The notes under the pieces: generated by a model
Told to the model about the DNA's origin: nothing
What the model saw: only the letters and a program-made list of their open reading frames with translations
Databases searched by the model: none
Source: Liquidambar formosana
Lineage: Eukaryota > Streptophyta > Magnoliopsida > Saxifragales > Altingiaceae
DNA: 64,000 bases
Direction of reading: 5' to 3'
NCBI GenBank assembly: GCA_039720395.1
Contig: CM077824.1
Span: 31,091,859-31,155,858, forward strand
Shown here: positions 23,321 to 35,438 of the stretch, in pieces
How positions within the stretch are numbered: the first letter of the stretch is position 1
Layout of the letters: the number at the start of each line of letters is the position of its first letter
Made by a program: the position numbers and the translations under genes

Positions 23321-25049
23321 TTAGTAAACTTTTTTTTTTTTTTTTTTGAAATTTTCAGGTGGGGCGTTCCTACAAGGCTGCCTTCTCCCTTAGCTATAAA
23401 TTGGCACAATGTACTCCGATGGTACAAATGACATAATATGTAATCTTTTGACACAATCACCATCTCTTTCTTTCTTTCTTTTTTTTTTTAAATTTTTTTT
23501 TAAACAAATTTTGTACCATTTTAGTTCAAGGGTATACCAAATATAGTACAAGAGCAAACCATCACTATTTTTTAACACACCATTAAAGATACTCTAAGCG
23601 GTAACGGATTAGTAGTAACTTGATCATATTTGTATTAATCCGAATTATCACAAATGTAATAACCAGATTACCACTAATGTGATTACATTATGGTACCCCA
23701 ATTTTTTTTTTATGGGTACCATAGAATTTCCAGATTAATGAAAATAACTCAGATTTTTTTTTTTTTTTTTATAGGGCTTCGAAGTTGGTAAAATCACAAA
23801 GGAAAATACTTGCATCCACTCTCAGGTGGAGGAGTTCCTTCCCTCATCCCACTCATATTTTGCCACTTGTCCAAATAAAGAATGAGAATTAATTGTGTGC
23901 ATGCATTTCCATATTTATATAATTGTGAACACATTTTTATAAATCTATATTTAAGTGTTAGATGTTTATGTTAACATAAATTTGTATCCACGTATCTATA
24001 TTAGCTTATTTATTTGTTTATGCTTTTGAATTCATATTTTTTAAAAATATTTATGACATGTGGTAAAATATAAATGGAGGTGAAAAAAACTCTTTCACTC
24101 TAGAGTAGAGGCAATTAGTGTCCAATTGAAAATAGGCTGCTTAGGAAACAGTAACTATAAAGTGTATGAATTTTAGACTTTAACTAAATAGTGGGACGGT
24201 CAGTCAATCTTATTTATGGAGACATGCAAATTATGCAAAAACTATGTCACTTTTCATTAAATTAGACTTGAGAAGAGGAGAGGTCGCACTAGGCTACTAT
24301 CCTATTAAATAAAATAAAAAATGATAGAAAACAAAAAACAGCTCAACAGTAATACCTGGCTACCTGCTTCCCGCGGTAGTAGCAGGGACGAGGCTGAAGC
24401 TCCTATTTTTGGAGGGGGTTAGAAATGGGATGACGGACCAGAAGCGATGTCACATAAGCCGTGTTGGAGAGACAAAACCCCCTTCAACACGGCTTTTGAG
24501 GTTTCAACCTGTCTGACGCACTAAGGAGGGCCCATCTCCTCACCTGTCTTTCTTTCCTTAGTCTAATTCACTTTCTCCATTTGGGTTCGCCCACGGTTTT
24601 CAGTTTTAACCCAATCCCGTTCTGCCCCAGCCAAGCCCACAACTCTCTAGAGAGAATCAGATGCTTCTGGCTTCCTAGTTGGAGTTTATATCCCATACAT
24701 CGCACCTACTTGCGCTTAGCAGTCTCCCTCTGAGTGACCAATCTCAAACCATCCCCCTCTCTTACAACTTTAGCTGCACAACCTACGCTGGTACTCCACG
24801 TGACAAATCATTTCAATCAATTAAAAATTTTGTCAAATAAATTTTAAAGCCTTTATTATTAAAAAGTGGGTTACGGCACCTCCAAGGGTTGGGCCCACTT
24901 TATATGAGTCAAAGAAATCTTTTTATTCAAAATCCCAATTCAAATAGTCATTTACTTGGTACCTCTGGAGGAGTAGGATCATTCTAACCCTTTTGGGGGT
25001 TGTTTTTTTCATTTTGATAAAATTTAAAATAATAATTTGGTGTTTTTAA

Positions 25050-25260
25050 AGCTATATTTGGTCTGTGGATTTTATTAAGAAAAAAAATACTCCATTAAAT
25101 ATAAGAAATTATATTTTTCTTTATTTAGTTACAATGAAAAATAAGAAGAATAAGAAGAATTAGAGCACTTTTGTCTTGATATGATTTTTATATTTTTATT
25201 TTCTTTTCTTTTCTTCTACTTTTTTATTTTTATCGATTTTTATTTGATTTACGGATTTTA
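25050..25260. mobile_element. Degraded Tourist MITE, family A-like
   Basis: The left part reads ATATTTGGTCTGTGGATTTTA and the right part ATTTGATTTACGGATTTTA, echoing the ends of the copies at 20035 and 39224. No intact ends or TAA duplication remain. Confidence 0.35.
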
Positions 25261-25648
25261 AAAAAAAAAAAAATTGACAAAGAATTGAAGATTGGGTTTC
25301 GAATCCACGCCGTTATGGTGAGTGAGCTCTCTTGTTGTCTCTCAAGAAAAAAACAAAGAAAAAGCAAAAAGCGAAACCAATCACTTTCCCTTGACAAAAT
25401 GGAAACCCAATCAAACACTAACACATTCTGTATATCCTCCTTTCAGCAGCCATGGTCCATGAAACGCATGATTTTCTGTGGTCGTTGCCAGCCGTGGAGA
25501 GCACACTTGTAACAGCCAAAACGTGGCACGATAAGAGTGGATTGTTTGATGACGTTATCATTGGACAGATGGAAACTTCTTCGTATTGCCTTTGTCCTCC
25601 CGCGCAAGACATCCGCTGATTCCTTCCTTCCTCCCTTCCTTCCTTCCT

Positions 25649-25655
25649 TATAAAT
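25649..25655 (+). promoter_or_regulatory. Candidate TATA box of the ATL-like gene
   Basis: TATAAAT sits right after a (CCTT)n tract and about 145 bp before the first in-frame ATG of the signal-peptide frame. Confidence 0.5.
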
Positions 25656-25795
25656 CTCTTCTGCGTCTTTCCCACGCTCTCACAAACCATGGTTATTCAC
25701 GGCGTACTTTAGCTGCAATTTCAAAACAGTAGTATATATACGTATTCGGACTGAAACTACGGTATGAGCAGCAGCTGTTTTACTTACCATATCTG

Positions 25796-26942
25796 ATGAC
25801 AAAGGAGCAAATTAATCCAAGCCGTTCGACAATCCGGAGACTGTACAATATCCGGCCTACGGCGGTGTCGCATGGAATCAGTAGCCTCCAGCTACTCCTC
25901 CTTCTCTCTACGGCGTTACCGTTCGCCATTGCACAGGAAGGTACGGAATCATCAGGACGACCCGTACGGACTGGACGCGAACTTCAACCCTTCAATGGCG
26001 GTCATCATCTCCGTCTTCGTCTGCGCCTTCTTCATCATTGGCTTCTTCTCCGTATACCTCCGCCAGTGCACCGAGGCCTCTGCCGCCGCCGCAGCCGGCA
26101 GAGCAGTGGGAGAGGGAAGATCCCGAGTTTTTGTGGGCGGACTCAAACCCGAAGTGATCCAGAATTTTCCGGTGTTCATATACTCTGCAGTGAAAGACCT
26201 CAAGATCGGCAAGGGAGCGCTAGAATGCGCCGTGTGCTTGAACGAATTCGAAGACGACGACTCGCTCCGGTTGCTACCGAAATGCGATCACGTGTTTCAT
26301 CCTGATTGCATCGACGCTTGGTTAGTTTCTCATTCAACGTGTCCGGTTTGCCGGGCGAATCTTGTGCCGGAATCCGGCGAATTTGTCGGCGATGCAACAG
26401 CAGACACTTGACTCGTACGACGTGCCGGTTGAGCAAAACCCTCGATTGGAACTCAGTGAGTCACAAAATCAAGTTTCAATCCATGTGAACGAAGATCAGA
26501 GCAGAGACTCACAATCGGTTGAGATTGTGAGCACGAATCAGACTCAAAGCAGAATTGGGCTCCAGGATCGACGGCGAGGGGAGGAATCTCGGGGAAGTTT
26601 CCGAGGTCTCACTCGACGGGTCACTCACTGGTTCAACCCGGAGAAAGCTTGGAGAGGTATACCCTCAGACTGCCTGAGGAGGTGAGGAGGCAGATCGTGA
26701 TGAGTAAGAAGCTGAAGCGCACGACGAGCTGCGGCGTCGTTTTGCCTAGGGAAGGGAGTTCGCGGAGAGGGTGGTGGAAAGGTGGGGAAGGGAGTAGTAG
26801 GGGTAAAGGTAACTCGGACCGCTACGTTGGGCGGTTCGACCGGGTTGGGAGGTCGGACCGGTGGGTATTCTCGATGGCTCCGCCGTTTCTATCGAGGGTG
26901 GCTTCGATTCCCCGCCGAAGAGTGGTGGTGACGGAGATGTAA
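25796..26942 (+). pseudogene. ATL6/ATL31-like RING-H2 E3 ubiquitin ligase with three frameshifts
   Basis: ATL proteins are membrane RING-H2 ubiquitin ligases; ATL6/31 act in carbon/nitrogen and defence responses. The parts lie in the expected order but in changing frames. The first frame (from 25796) encodes a signal peptide with [18 protein letters not shown]. The next frame, open from an ATG at 25872 to 26411, gives [12 protein letters not shown], a membrane helix, the GLD region ([13 protein letters not shown]) and a complete RING-H2 with all eight ligands (CAVC through CPVC). A third frame covers about 26395-26580. The last returns to the RING frame for HSTGHSLVQPGE, ERYTLRLPEEVRRQ and PPFLSRVAS to a stop at 26942. 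The shifts lie near 25940-25965, 26345-26395 and 26560-26600. Either this is a recent pseudogene or there are three sequence errors; the open 25872-26411 frame could still make a short RING protein of 179 residues without a signal peptide. No intron is evident, normal for ATLs. Confidence 0.8.
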
Positions 26943-29295
26943 CGCCGGCATCGTCGAATAATGCTAAGACATTTTTAACGTCCGTGATAGGGGCCGTTAG
27001 ATTGCCTGGCCGTGAAGGCTGAAGGAACCGAACTACCGTCGGGTCGGCCTCCGGTGTGATCGTAAATAATGTACAATTTTGTTGATTTTTTTTTTTGGGG
27101 TTAAATTATTCATAATTTGAAAGTTATTAAACATGATTAGATGGGCTAAGCTCAATGATATTCATAATTTTTTTTATGAAACAAGATTAGATGGGCGACC
27201 AAGCTCAATGATATTGATTAATTTAAGAAGACAGTACCCTTAAATACACCATGCAAGGAACCCCCCAACCCTTAATTCTACTCCCTAGTCTCTTTTTCTT
27301 TTTCTTTATTTTGGTAAACTACCAAGTCTCTAGTCTCTAGTCTCTACTACACAACTTGTCAACTTATTTTGCAAGTTACAACCATACAGAATTGAATAAT
27401 GAATTTATGAGCTGCCAAGTGATATTGGTATACCGATAATTTATGTTGTAAGCTCAAGTAATCCAATAAGAAGAAGAATGGTAAAGGTTGTGATGTGAGG
27501 TTTTCTTCTCTCTTTTTTTTTTTTTTTTTTTGGAGTTGTCGAAGAGATTTTGGTTTTAAACCTATGATAAGATTAGTTTGGATTGCGGGACAAAGGATGC
27601 CCTATAAAATATTTCTGTTTTAGGAAAAGGAAAGAATGGGAAAAAAAAACGGTGCTGACCATATTCTCCAATTGATCAAAGGAGGTTAGGGATTCGATTC
27701 AATGTGGTCCAACCCATTTTGATAGGTGAACTGTTTTAGTAAGTTTTCTTTAACAGAGTTAAGTAGGAGGGGTACAATGGAACTCTTGAATATACATTAA
27801 GACACTTAATTCATTGAGGGGTGACAATAGGTTCAAATCCCATTTCTTCGAGATCCTAGCAGAAGGAAATGAAACTACTCAAGTAAGCTGCTTGCTTGTG
27901 AACAATTTGGGCTCAGTTCATTCAAGCTTGTTTTCTAATTAAAGGAGTAAAGCTACAGGGTTAAACAGTTTGATAAGAAATAAGAGCATTTGTTAATATT
28001 TAACTCACTCTAGCCAGTAGCCACTATGACTTGAAATGAAACCTTTTCAAGAGCGGGTGAAATCCCATTATGCCAGCAGATAATTGGCTTTGCAGCCTTA
28101 CTTGAAGAATTGAAATTAACACTATTTTATGGGAAGGTAGGCCATTTCATGGCTGCAACAATCGGGCTGTAAAATTACTAATATAATTGGCAAATTAAAT
28201 GAGCAAGTATTCAATGTTCTCACTTCTCAGTATTCTTATCAGCCAGCCTCTTTACCAAAAACACAAGTCACCAAAAATTAATGTTAAGTATTCGATGTTC
28301 TCGCATGGTCGAACTATTGATGTTCCTTCAATTCTAAGACTAGAATAGAAATTAAACACAAATTGATAGTTAACCCAAATGCTCAAGTTATAGTGACATC
28401 GATCTAATCCTGCACTTCATGTGTTACTTTTTATTCGCACGCGCGTGCGTATATCGTGTCACTCAGAAAAGGATTGGGAAACATATGAATTTTTTTTTTT
28501 TTTTTTTTACCAAGGATCTTTTTCACATTTGGTAACCCAAAAATAAGGAAATAAAAAATAAAAGAATTCACATTTGTTGAGTATGATGTCTAATAGGGCA
28601 ACTTATGTCAAAATTCTGTATTAGCTGGTTGATATATAACATGCATGACGTTTTGTGGAATTGTATAATTTGTAACCTTGGTAACTGGAAGCCTGCAAAC
28701 AAGCAGATCGAGTGGGCTCTTTTTCTAGCTATAGAAGACTGGGAAGCTTCACGTACGTGGGTGGAAAATCACGTAATCAGCCGTTGGATCTATGGAAACT
28801 GAGCTTAAAACTGTAAAAGCAACAATTCAAAGATAGACATGGTTGGTAATTTAAAGGGAAGTCTAGGACTTAACTCAGTAGATTGCAAATCATGCCACCA
28901 CTCTAATTTTGTTATTGCGGAAGATGCAAATTAACTCTTACACCTCAAGAAACAAAAGGTCCTAAGTTCGATTTCCTACTCCTTCTTCATGCATCAATTG
29001 GGTTTTTGAACTGAAGCAATATAACCTTACTTGTATTTGGAGGATTAATTCACTTGAAAGTTTGGACACTTGTATTATAATAAAGGGAAACATTATACCC
29101 ACTCCAATATCAACCTCTAAGTGGTGAGAGGTTGATTTTGTTGATTTTGGAGTGCGGATTTCATCTCCCTATAAAATATAAAATAACAAGGCTCTTACTC
29201 TTAAGGTTGCCTTTGACCCATTTCAAGGATGATGGATCACATTCCGCATGAAATTGGGCCTCAATTATGAGCCCATCATTGTTCAATTCAAATAA
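26943..29295. other. Intergenic, no gene seen
   Basis: AT-rich with T runs near 27516 and 28491. No gene or bounded transposon recognised. Confidence 0.6.
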
Positions 29296-29588
29296 GGGAA
29301 CGGCTATTGCAACCCCCCATTCCTATAAGCTCACCCCCTATCCTTTACGTTTTTAAGGTTTTATACAAAATATAAAAAGTTTTTATGAAAACCGGCCGTG
29401 ATGTCCACTAGAAAACATCATTTTGAACAACTTTGCAAAAGAAAGTTTTTCCAAAATCTATCGTTTAAATATACTTTTTAACCATTTATAACCTTTATTT
29501 CATTTTTTGCCAAAAAGTCTACCTAGACTTCCCTTTAAAAGGATAAGAGATGGGCTTATAGGAATGGGGGGTTGCAATAGCCGTTCCG
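29296..29588. mobile_element. MULE-type MITE, copy 4
   Basis: Begins GGGAACGGCTATTGCAACCC and ends GCAATAGCCGTTCCG. Flanks TTCAAATAA (29287-29295) and TGCAAATAA (29589-29597) match at 8 of 9 bases. The interior is a shortened version of the foldback copy at 15988-16385. Confidence 0.88.
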
Positions 29589-29597
29589 TGCAAATAA

Positions 29598-30362
29598 AGT
29601 GTTGCTCCACCAGTCCAGATTGGGGGCAAACAAACTGAATAGGAACCAGCCCAGCCCAATTTGCCACTCTGGGAGGTAGTATTTAATTCTTGAAGCAAAG
29701 CGTTCCTAATTGACTGTTCTCTTAAAAAAAACACAATTTTTTTAAGGAATCATATTAAATACTTTTACATCAACTTCTATGTTTTGATATTTTAATTTTA
29801 CCATCAAGTGTACAGAATATTAGAAAAAAGATCAAATACCCATGATAAAGGGTATTTTAGGAAATCAAATAAAAATAGAAGATTAACTTTTTGAATAAAA
29901 CAATAATTTTAAAAATCCAAAAAAAAAAACATAAAAACATAAAAAGAATAGGAACAAAGAGAGTACTCTAATAGTCTAATGATTAGCTATTCCTCACGTT
30001 AAATTTGGCTTTGAGTGAAATATAAATAGAGAACGTGTGATCTAATTGTTCCATGTGTACAAGTAAGATACCTAAATTTCCCTCTCAAGTAGGCTCCCGT
30101 GCCTATTCCTTGCCTCATATGCAATAAATACAACCATACAACCATTCAAATTTGGACAACCGAGGTAGGATATTTGGTGTACCAAACCTAATTAAGGCAA
30201 TCGACATCCGTAATTACTGAGCATTAATAGCCGGATAAACATTCGTGGTCAAGAAACTTCCAACATGGTACATATATATGGAAAACAAAATAACCTAAAT
30301 TTCACTCTATACCAATTTCAAGCGAAATATAATAATAGTACTCAACTAACCGTCTCATCCAC

Positions 30363-30413
<51 letters not shown>

Positions 30414-33079
30414 ATTGGATGGGGTTTATGTTTGCGAAATTTATATTAACCCCATCTCATGTGAGAGAGACAGTAAACAAGGTGGCGAATGAGGTGGTCA
30501 ATCAAATAATCCTTCCAAATAAACAAACTCATTACTCATGGTAGGTGCATGGCCAAGGCTCCCAAGAGTTTTTATTAACAATATTTCTAGGTTTCATTTA
30601 TTTATCTACTTGACAATTTTTTTAGCCGTTATAAGAAATAAGACCTTAAAAATTCATATCTAGACAAGCTGAATTCGTCCTATTGTTTTTTGATTTGTCG
30701 TTATAATAAGATTAGGATAGGTGTACTATTCGTGTAACATTCTTGCGATTGGTGTAGATTAGTAGTGTCTAAGAAGCTCCAAACAACCCATATTATAGAT
30801 TGTACTGTACCAATTAGCTTAATTGATGTACACATCATATTGAGTGATTTTAGTTGGTTAGTTGAATAATATGTATGTAATATTGTACTTATTATTTCAT
30901 TAAGAGAGTTGAGTCTTAACAGCTGACATTTCAAAAACGTCTTAGTATGTCTCTATCTTCCTTTTTTACCTTGTAATTAAAATTAATATGTCGAACCCTA
31001 GCCTAAAAGTCTGGCTCGTTTACTAAATGAGCCAATCCCAAATAGTTTACCATCTTGTTAGAGCTATCAAAAATGAAATAAAAGTCAACAATAATCCATA
31101 GAAGTTCATTAAAAGGAAGAAACCTTCAAATTACATTAAAATCAGACAAATAATAGTACGAGCTAGTATTTGAAATGCTTTAACAATTAAAATGTAAAAC
31201 AATCATTTTAAATGGTGTTTTTTTTTTTTTTTTTGGTTTAAAATTTAAATATTATAATTTTAAGCAAATGGCGGTTAATATATTAAAAATATGTATTAGT
31301 TCTCCTTCCAATGTTTGACTGCCAGAGTGGTCCATTATTCAGAGAGTTTAATCCAGACACACTTTCCGTTTCAAAAGTCAATGAAGGTGCAATCATCCTG
31401 ATGAACAGAGATGATGGTGATATCATTTTTATTTTTGGTGCACTAAAGCAACACCTTAGACATTCTCCTACTTTAAAATACCTTTCAAATGACTTGTCTA
31501 AATGGTGTCTGATATTATTATATTGTTGATTAGCCACTGAACCGACTTTAATTTGTATAATCATTAGATAATTAGCAGTGGTCCAGTGGATGCTTATCTA
31601 AAACAATAAGCTGGATGAAGGAACCTACTTGCATTTTTTGTTGATTCTTTTGTCAATCCTTGTTAATAAATAAATAATAGCCATTAGGTCATTAAATTAA
31701 TTAGGTTAGCTGCTTCAATCAAATTATCCATTTATCAAATTAGCCATCATGTATCTTTAATCTTAGGGGAACCATCCTCTCCCATTTGGCATTTTGATCA
31801 TTTACAGTCATTACGGTAACAGTTTTGAATCAATTTAAAATTTATTTATTTTTTACAAAAAAAATTCTTAAACAATCATTTTACATAGTTAGTAAATTAA
31901 TTGGAAGAAAACGGATACCCTTTCAAAGATAGATACAATCATTCTATATAGTTTATGATAAGATTCGTATCCTTGATTACTTACTTACCCTACTTGCACC
32001 ATTCTTTTCTTATTCTTCTTCTTCTTCTTTTTTTTTTTATTTTATTTTTTTAAAGAGAAATGCTTTCGCCATTCTAGTAAATGGCACTAGTCAAGTAGAA
32101 TTGAATCATTTATCAGTAATTTGAACTCAAAATCATTCACCAAGAACATAAATTTTATTTTTTCCAAAAAAAAAAGCAAGCAAACTCGAAATTATTCATC
32201 AACATGTGTGAACCCCAAATTCAACTTTGTTAGGGCCCAGGGCCAACTAAACCAATTACATTTATTAGAAATATCTCCTTTCAACTTCTAATTTAAAAGT
32301 TATTCTGAAGTAACTTTAACTGAAGTTTTATTATTATTATATTTTCTTTAATGTCATTCTCAGATAAAGTGGGAAAATGCCATTCATTGGTTGAAGTAGG
32401 TAGAAAACGTGCCTCGTCTTTTCCATTTTTCAATCGAGTGGTAAACTCGCGTGGGCTGAAGTCTTCTCCAACACTAGTTTGAAAAAAAAGGAAAGTATTT
32501 TGGAAATCAGCAGAGATATATAATTGTTTTGTTCACGCATTTTATTTACCGACTAATATATTATTATTTATATTATGATTAAACAAATAAGAAGCGAATT
32601 CTTTTCGTTTTGAAAAGATGAATGTCACATTATCTACGGGATGAAATTTAACGAATATAACCTAACCATTCACTACTGAGGTTAATCTTGTGATGAAAGA
32701 AGATGGGATAAATGATATAATTAGAATATGTTAGGGATTCAATCCTTCCTATTATAAAACCTGGGACTGAACTCGATGATGATAGAAAGAGATAACTTAG
32801 AACTCATAAATAGTGCCATCGACATGAATGTGAAATATAATTTATTGCTGGGCTTGATTATTCAAAATATTAATGCATGTTTATTTGGCTAGAATCAAAT
32901 AGTGGGGAATGCAATCAGATATAATTGTTGAATTAGTCTGAAATGGAATGAAAAAAAATGCAAGAGTGATTTGATTCGATTTCACCTACTTACCTTATCT
33001 AAACATGGAATTTGGAACTGGAATTTCAAATGTGATTCTATTCTAACCTCAATTCCGACTAGGCAATCAAGACCTAAGA
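29598..33079. other. Intergenic, no gene seen
   Basis: Very AT-rich, with (CT)n at 30366-30409 and several T runs. Open frames are short and without family marks. Confidence 0.6.
30366..30409. repeat. (CT)n microsatellite
   Basis: About 22 uninterrupted CT units. Confidence 0.95.
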
Positions 33080-33205
33080 ATGGTGTTTTATCAAAATTAT
33101 TCCTCTCAAGTGTAGTTAAACCTGCACATGTTCATGGAGAGGGAAATGTCGCTGCACATGGGCTAGCAAAGTCTTGACTCTTCTTGAACCCAAAAAAAAA
33201 AAAAC
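33080..33205 (+). pseudogene. LINE 3' end fragment (RNase H tail plus poly-A)
   Basis: The frame ends HVHGEGNVAAHGLAKS and stop, the usual end of the RNase H-like domain of plant LINE retrotransposons. A 12-base A run follows about 13 bases after the stop, as expected for a severely 5'-truncated LINE copy. Confidence 0.55.
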
Positions 33206-34043
33206 AAAGTGTCTGACTCTTCAATTTATTTTTATTTTATTTATTACATATTGATAATGGGTTAGTGGAAACCGCAGATGGAAAAAAAACCCGAATCGTG
33301 TTAGGGACCAATTTTAATTAAATTTTAATTTTTGTTTTAATTGATTGTACCAATCCATCCCTTTCCATAAATGAAAAAAAAAAAAAATTTATTTATCTCA
33401 TAATACGATAATTCCATTTTCTCACAAGATATTCCTAGATTCCCTTATTATGATGATAGGAGTGCTCATTCAAAAATTAACATAGAGTTGTAGTTTTTCA
33501 AGTATTATGATAGGATTACTCGTTCAAAAATTAACATAGATTTGTGAACCATACAGTCTTTCTAATATCCAAATGAAAGTTTTTCTTTTAAAGTTATATT
33601 TTTTTAATTTTTTGGACAATCAATAGAAATTATCTCTTAACCCTAAACTTCTAATATCAATAAATAAATATCAATACTTTTTCATAAATTTGAATCTAAA
33701 ATAACTCATTTAACAAAAAACTATTGATTGCTACATATTGCTTTTCTAAAATTTTCCTTTCCGATGTAGATACTCAAGAAACTATCAATAAAATCCATGT
33801 GTTATAGTGGCAACAACCACATAACTAAAGAAATAAATTAAGAATAATAATTGGCACCAATAGCGCTGGATATTTAACAAGGCTCAGAAATCAGAATCTT
33901 CTGTACAGATTGTAGTTTCTTAATTCGTCCACTTGACTTGTCGTAGATCCCAAAATTCAAGGAGCTGGAAAACCTGCTAATATATCCAGTAGATACTGTC
34001 CCACATTCCCACCCTCTGGTGGGCCGTGGCCGTGACCATTCCC
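33206..34043. other. Region upstream of the ANTH gene
   Basis: AT-rich; contains a short direct repeat (attcaaaaattaacatag near 33470 and again near 33520). No gene seen. Confidence 0.55.
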
Positions 34044-34049
34044 TATAAA
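34044..34049 (+). promoter_or_regulatory. Candidate TATA box of the ANTH gene
   Basis: TATAAA in a GC-richer context (CCCTATAAAGG), about 315 bp before the chosen ATG, implying a 5' leader of about 285 bases. Confidence 0.45.
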
Positions 34050-34361
34050 GGTCCTTGTTCTACCTTGTTTGACCTTGGTACTTTGTTTTTCAATCTTATC
34101 GCAATGAAGTGAGTAGTGACGTCGGTATAATGCTGAATCCTAATGAGGAGGCGACCACTGTGATCTCAGATGACTCTTTCTTCTTGTCACCGTCGCTAAC
34201 GAGAAGCAAAGAAGGAAAAGCAGGGGCAGAAAGCACACTTCTCCGTAGAATTCGTTGAGGCACAAAATACCTATGCTCGACCCTGTCAAAGCATAGGGCC
34301 ATAACCATCTTCCGTCTTCCCCCCTTCTTCTTTCTTGCTTTGTTTTTTTCCATTCAATTCC

Positions 34362-35438
34362 ATGGGTCAAAAAACAAAATTGAGAGACCTCATAGGTGCA
34401 ATCAAGGACAAGGCCTCTCTAAGCAAGGCAGCCTTCCTCTCCAAACCGAACACCCTCTCTCTCCAGCTCTCCATCCTCCGAGCCACCACCCACGACCCAA
34501 CCAACCCTCCCCATGACAAGCACCTCACCACCCTCCTCTCCTTCGGTCAGAGCTCACGCGCCACCGCCTCCGCCGTCATCGAATCCCTCATGGACCGCCT
34601 TCACCACACCCATGACTCCTCCGTCGCCCTCAAGTGCCTCATCACCATCCACCACATCATCAGGCGCGGCTCCTTCATTCTCCAGGACCAGCTCTGCGTC
34701 TACCCAACCTTCGGCGGCAGGAACTACCTCAAACTCTCCGACTTCAGAGACTGCACCACGCCCACCACATGGGCTCTCTCTTCGTGGGTTCGATGGTACG
34801 CGCAATACGTCGAACACCTCTTGTGCACGTCAAGAATTTTGGGGTTTTTCCTTTGTTCTACGTCCGGGAGTGCAGACAAAGATGAAGCAGAAGAGAAAGT
34901 TGCAGCCCTTTTGAACAAAGATTTGTTAAAAGAAATAGACTCTTTGGTGGGCATAATGGAAGAGATATGCAAAGCACCAGAATTTGTATTCGTTGAGGGC
35001 AATAAATTGGTGTTGGAGGTCATGGGATTTGTGGGTGATGATTATTTGTCAGCAATAAACGAAATTTCGCTGCGAATCTGTGAGTTCAAGGAGAGGCTGA
35101 GCTGTTTGAGCTTTGGTGAATCGGTTGAGTTGGTATTTGAATTGAAGAGATTAGAGGATTGCAAAGAGAGATTGATGGTGGTTTTCACAAGGACGAAGGC
35201 TTCGGTGGAGATATTTTGGGGTTTGGTGAGGGAGATGAAGGATAGGGTAGGGATGATGAAAGGGTATAGGGAGGAAAGGAGGTTGGTGATGGTGGGAAGG
35301 AGGGAAAGGGCGAGTGAGTCAGCTCGGTTCGGAGAGCGAGTTCTGAAGTCCGGCGACTTGGTGAATTTCTCGTCGGGAAGATTGTGCTTGGACAGATTTC
35401 AATTTCCGCTTCTAGAGTCGATTGAATCGGAGATTTGA
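34362..35438 (+). CDS. ANTH-domain clathrin assembly protein (AP180/PICALM-like, At4g40080 type)
   Basis: A single-exon gene of 358 codons. The ATG at 34362 is chosen because it begins MGQKTKLRDLIGAIKDKAS, the normal start of this family; the frame is open a little further upstream but lacks an ATG there. The ANTH domain covers about residues 30-150, with RATTHDP (lipid-contacting K/R and H positions), ALKCLITIHHIIRRG, GGRNYLKLSDFRD and SSWVRWYAQYVEHLL. A helical C-terminal half follows (DLLKEIDSLVGIMEEICK, FELKRLEDCKERL), ending in SSGRLCLDRFQFP. Such proteins bind phosphoinositides and recruit clathrin at the plasma membrane and trans-Golgi. Length and the short C-terminus, without long NPF/DPF-rich tails, fit the small plant PICALM group. 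No break seen. Confidence 0.93.
   Translation: MGQKTKLRDLIGAIKDKASLSKAAFLSKPNTLSLQLSILRATTHDPTNPPHDKHLTTLLSFGQSSRATASAVIESLMDRLHHTHDSSVALKCLITIHHIIRRGSFILQDQLCVYPTFGGRNYLKLSDFRDCTTPTTWALSSWVRWYAQYVEHLLCTSRILGFFLCSTSGSADKDEAEEKVAALLNKDLLKEIDSLVGIMEEICKAPEFVFVEGNKLVLEVMGFVGDDYLSAINEISLRICEFKERLSCLSFGESVELVFELKRLEDCKERLMVVFTRTKASVEIFWGLVREMKDRVGMMKGYREERRLVMVGRRERASESARFGERVLKSGDLVNFSSGRLCLDRFQFPLLESIESEI

Larger units (their letters stand above)
20707..25648. other. Intergenic, about 5 kb
   Basis: No gene is supported. It holds (CT)n at 22716-22745, a foldback repeat at about 23195-23320 and a degraded relative of the family A MITE at about 25050-25260. A relatively GC-richer stretch at 24360-24800 has no recognisable coding or repeat identity. 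Confidence 0.6.
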
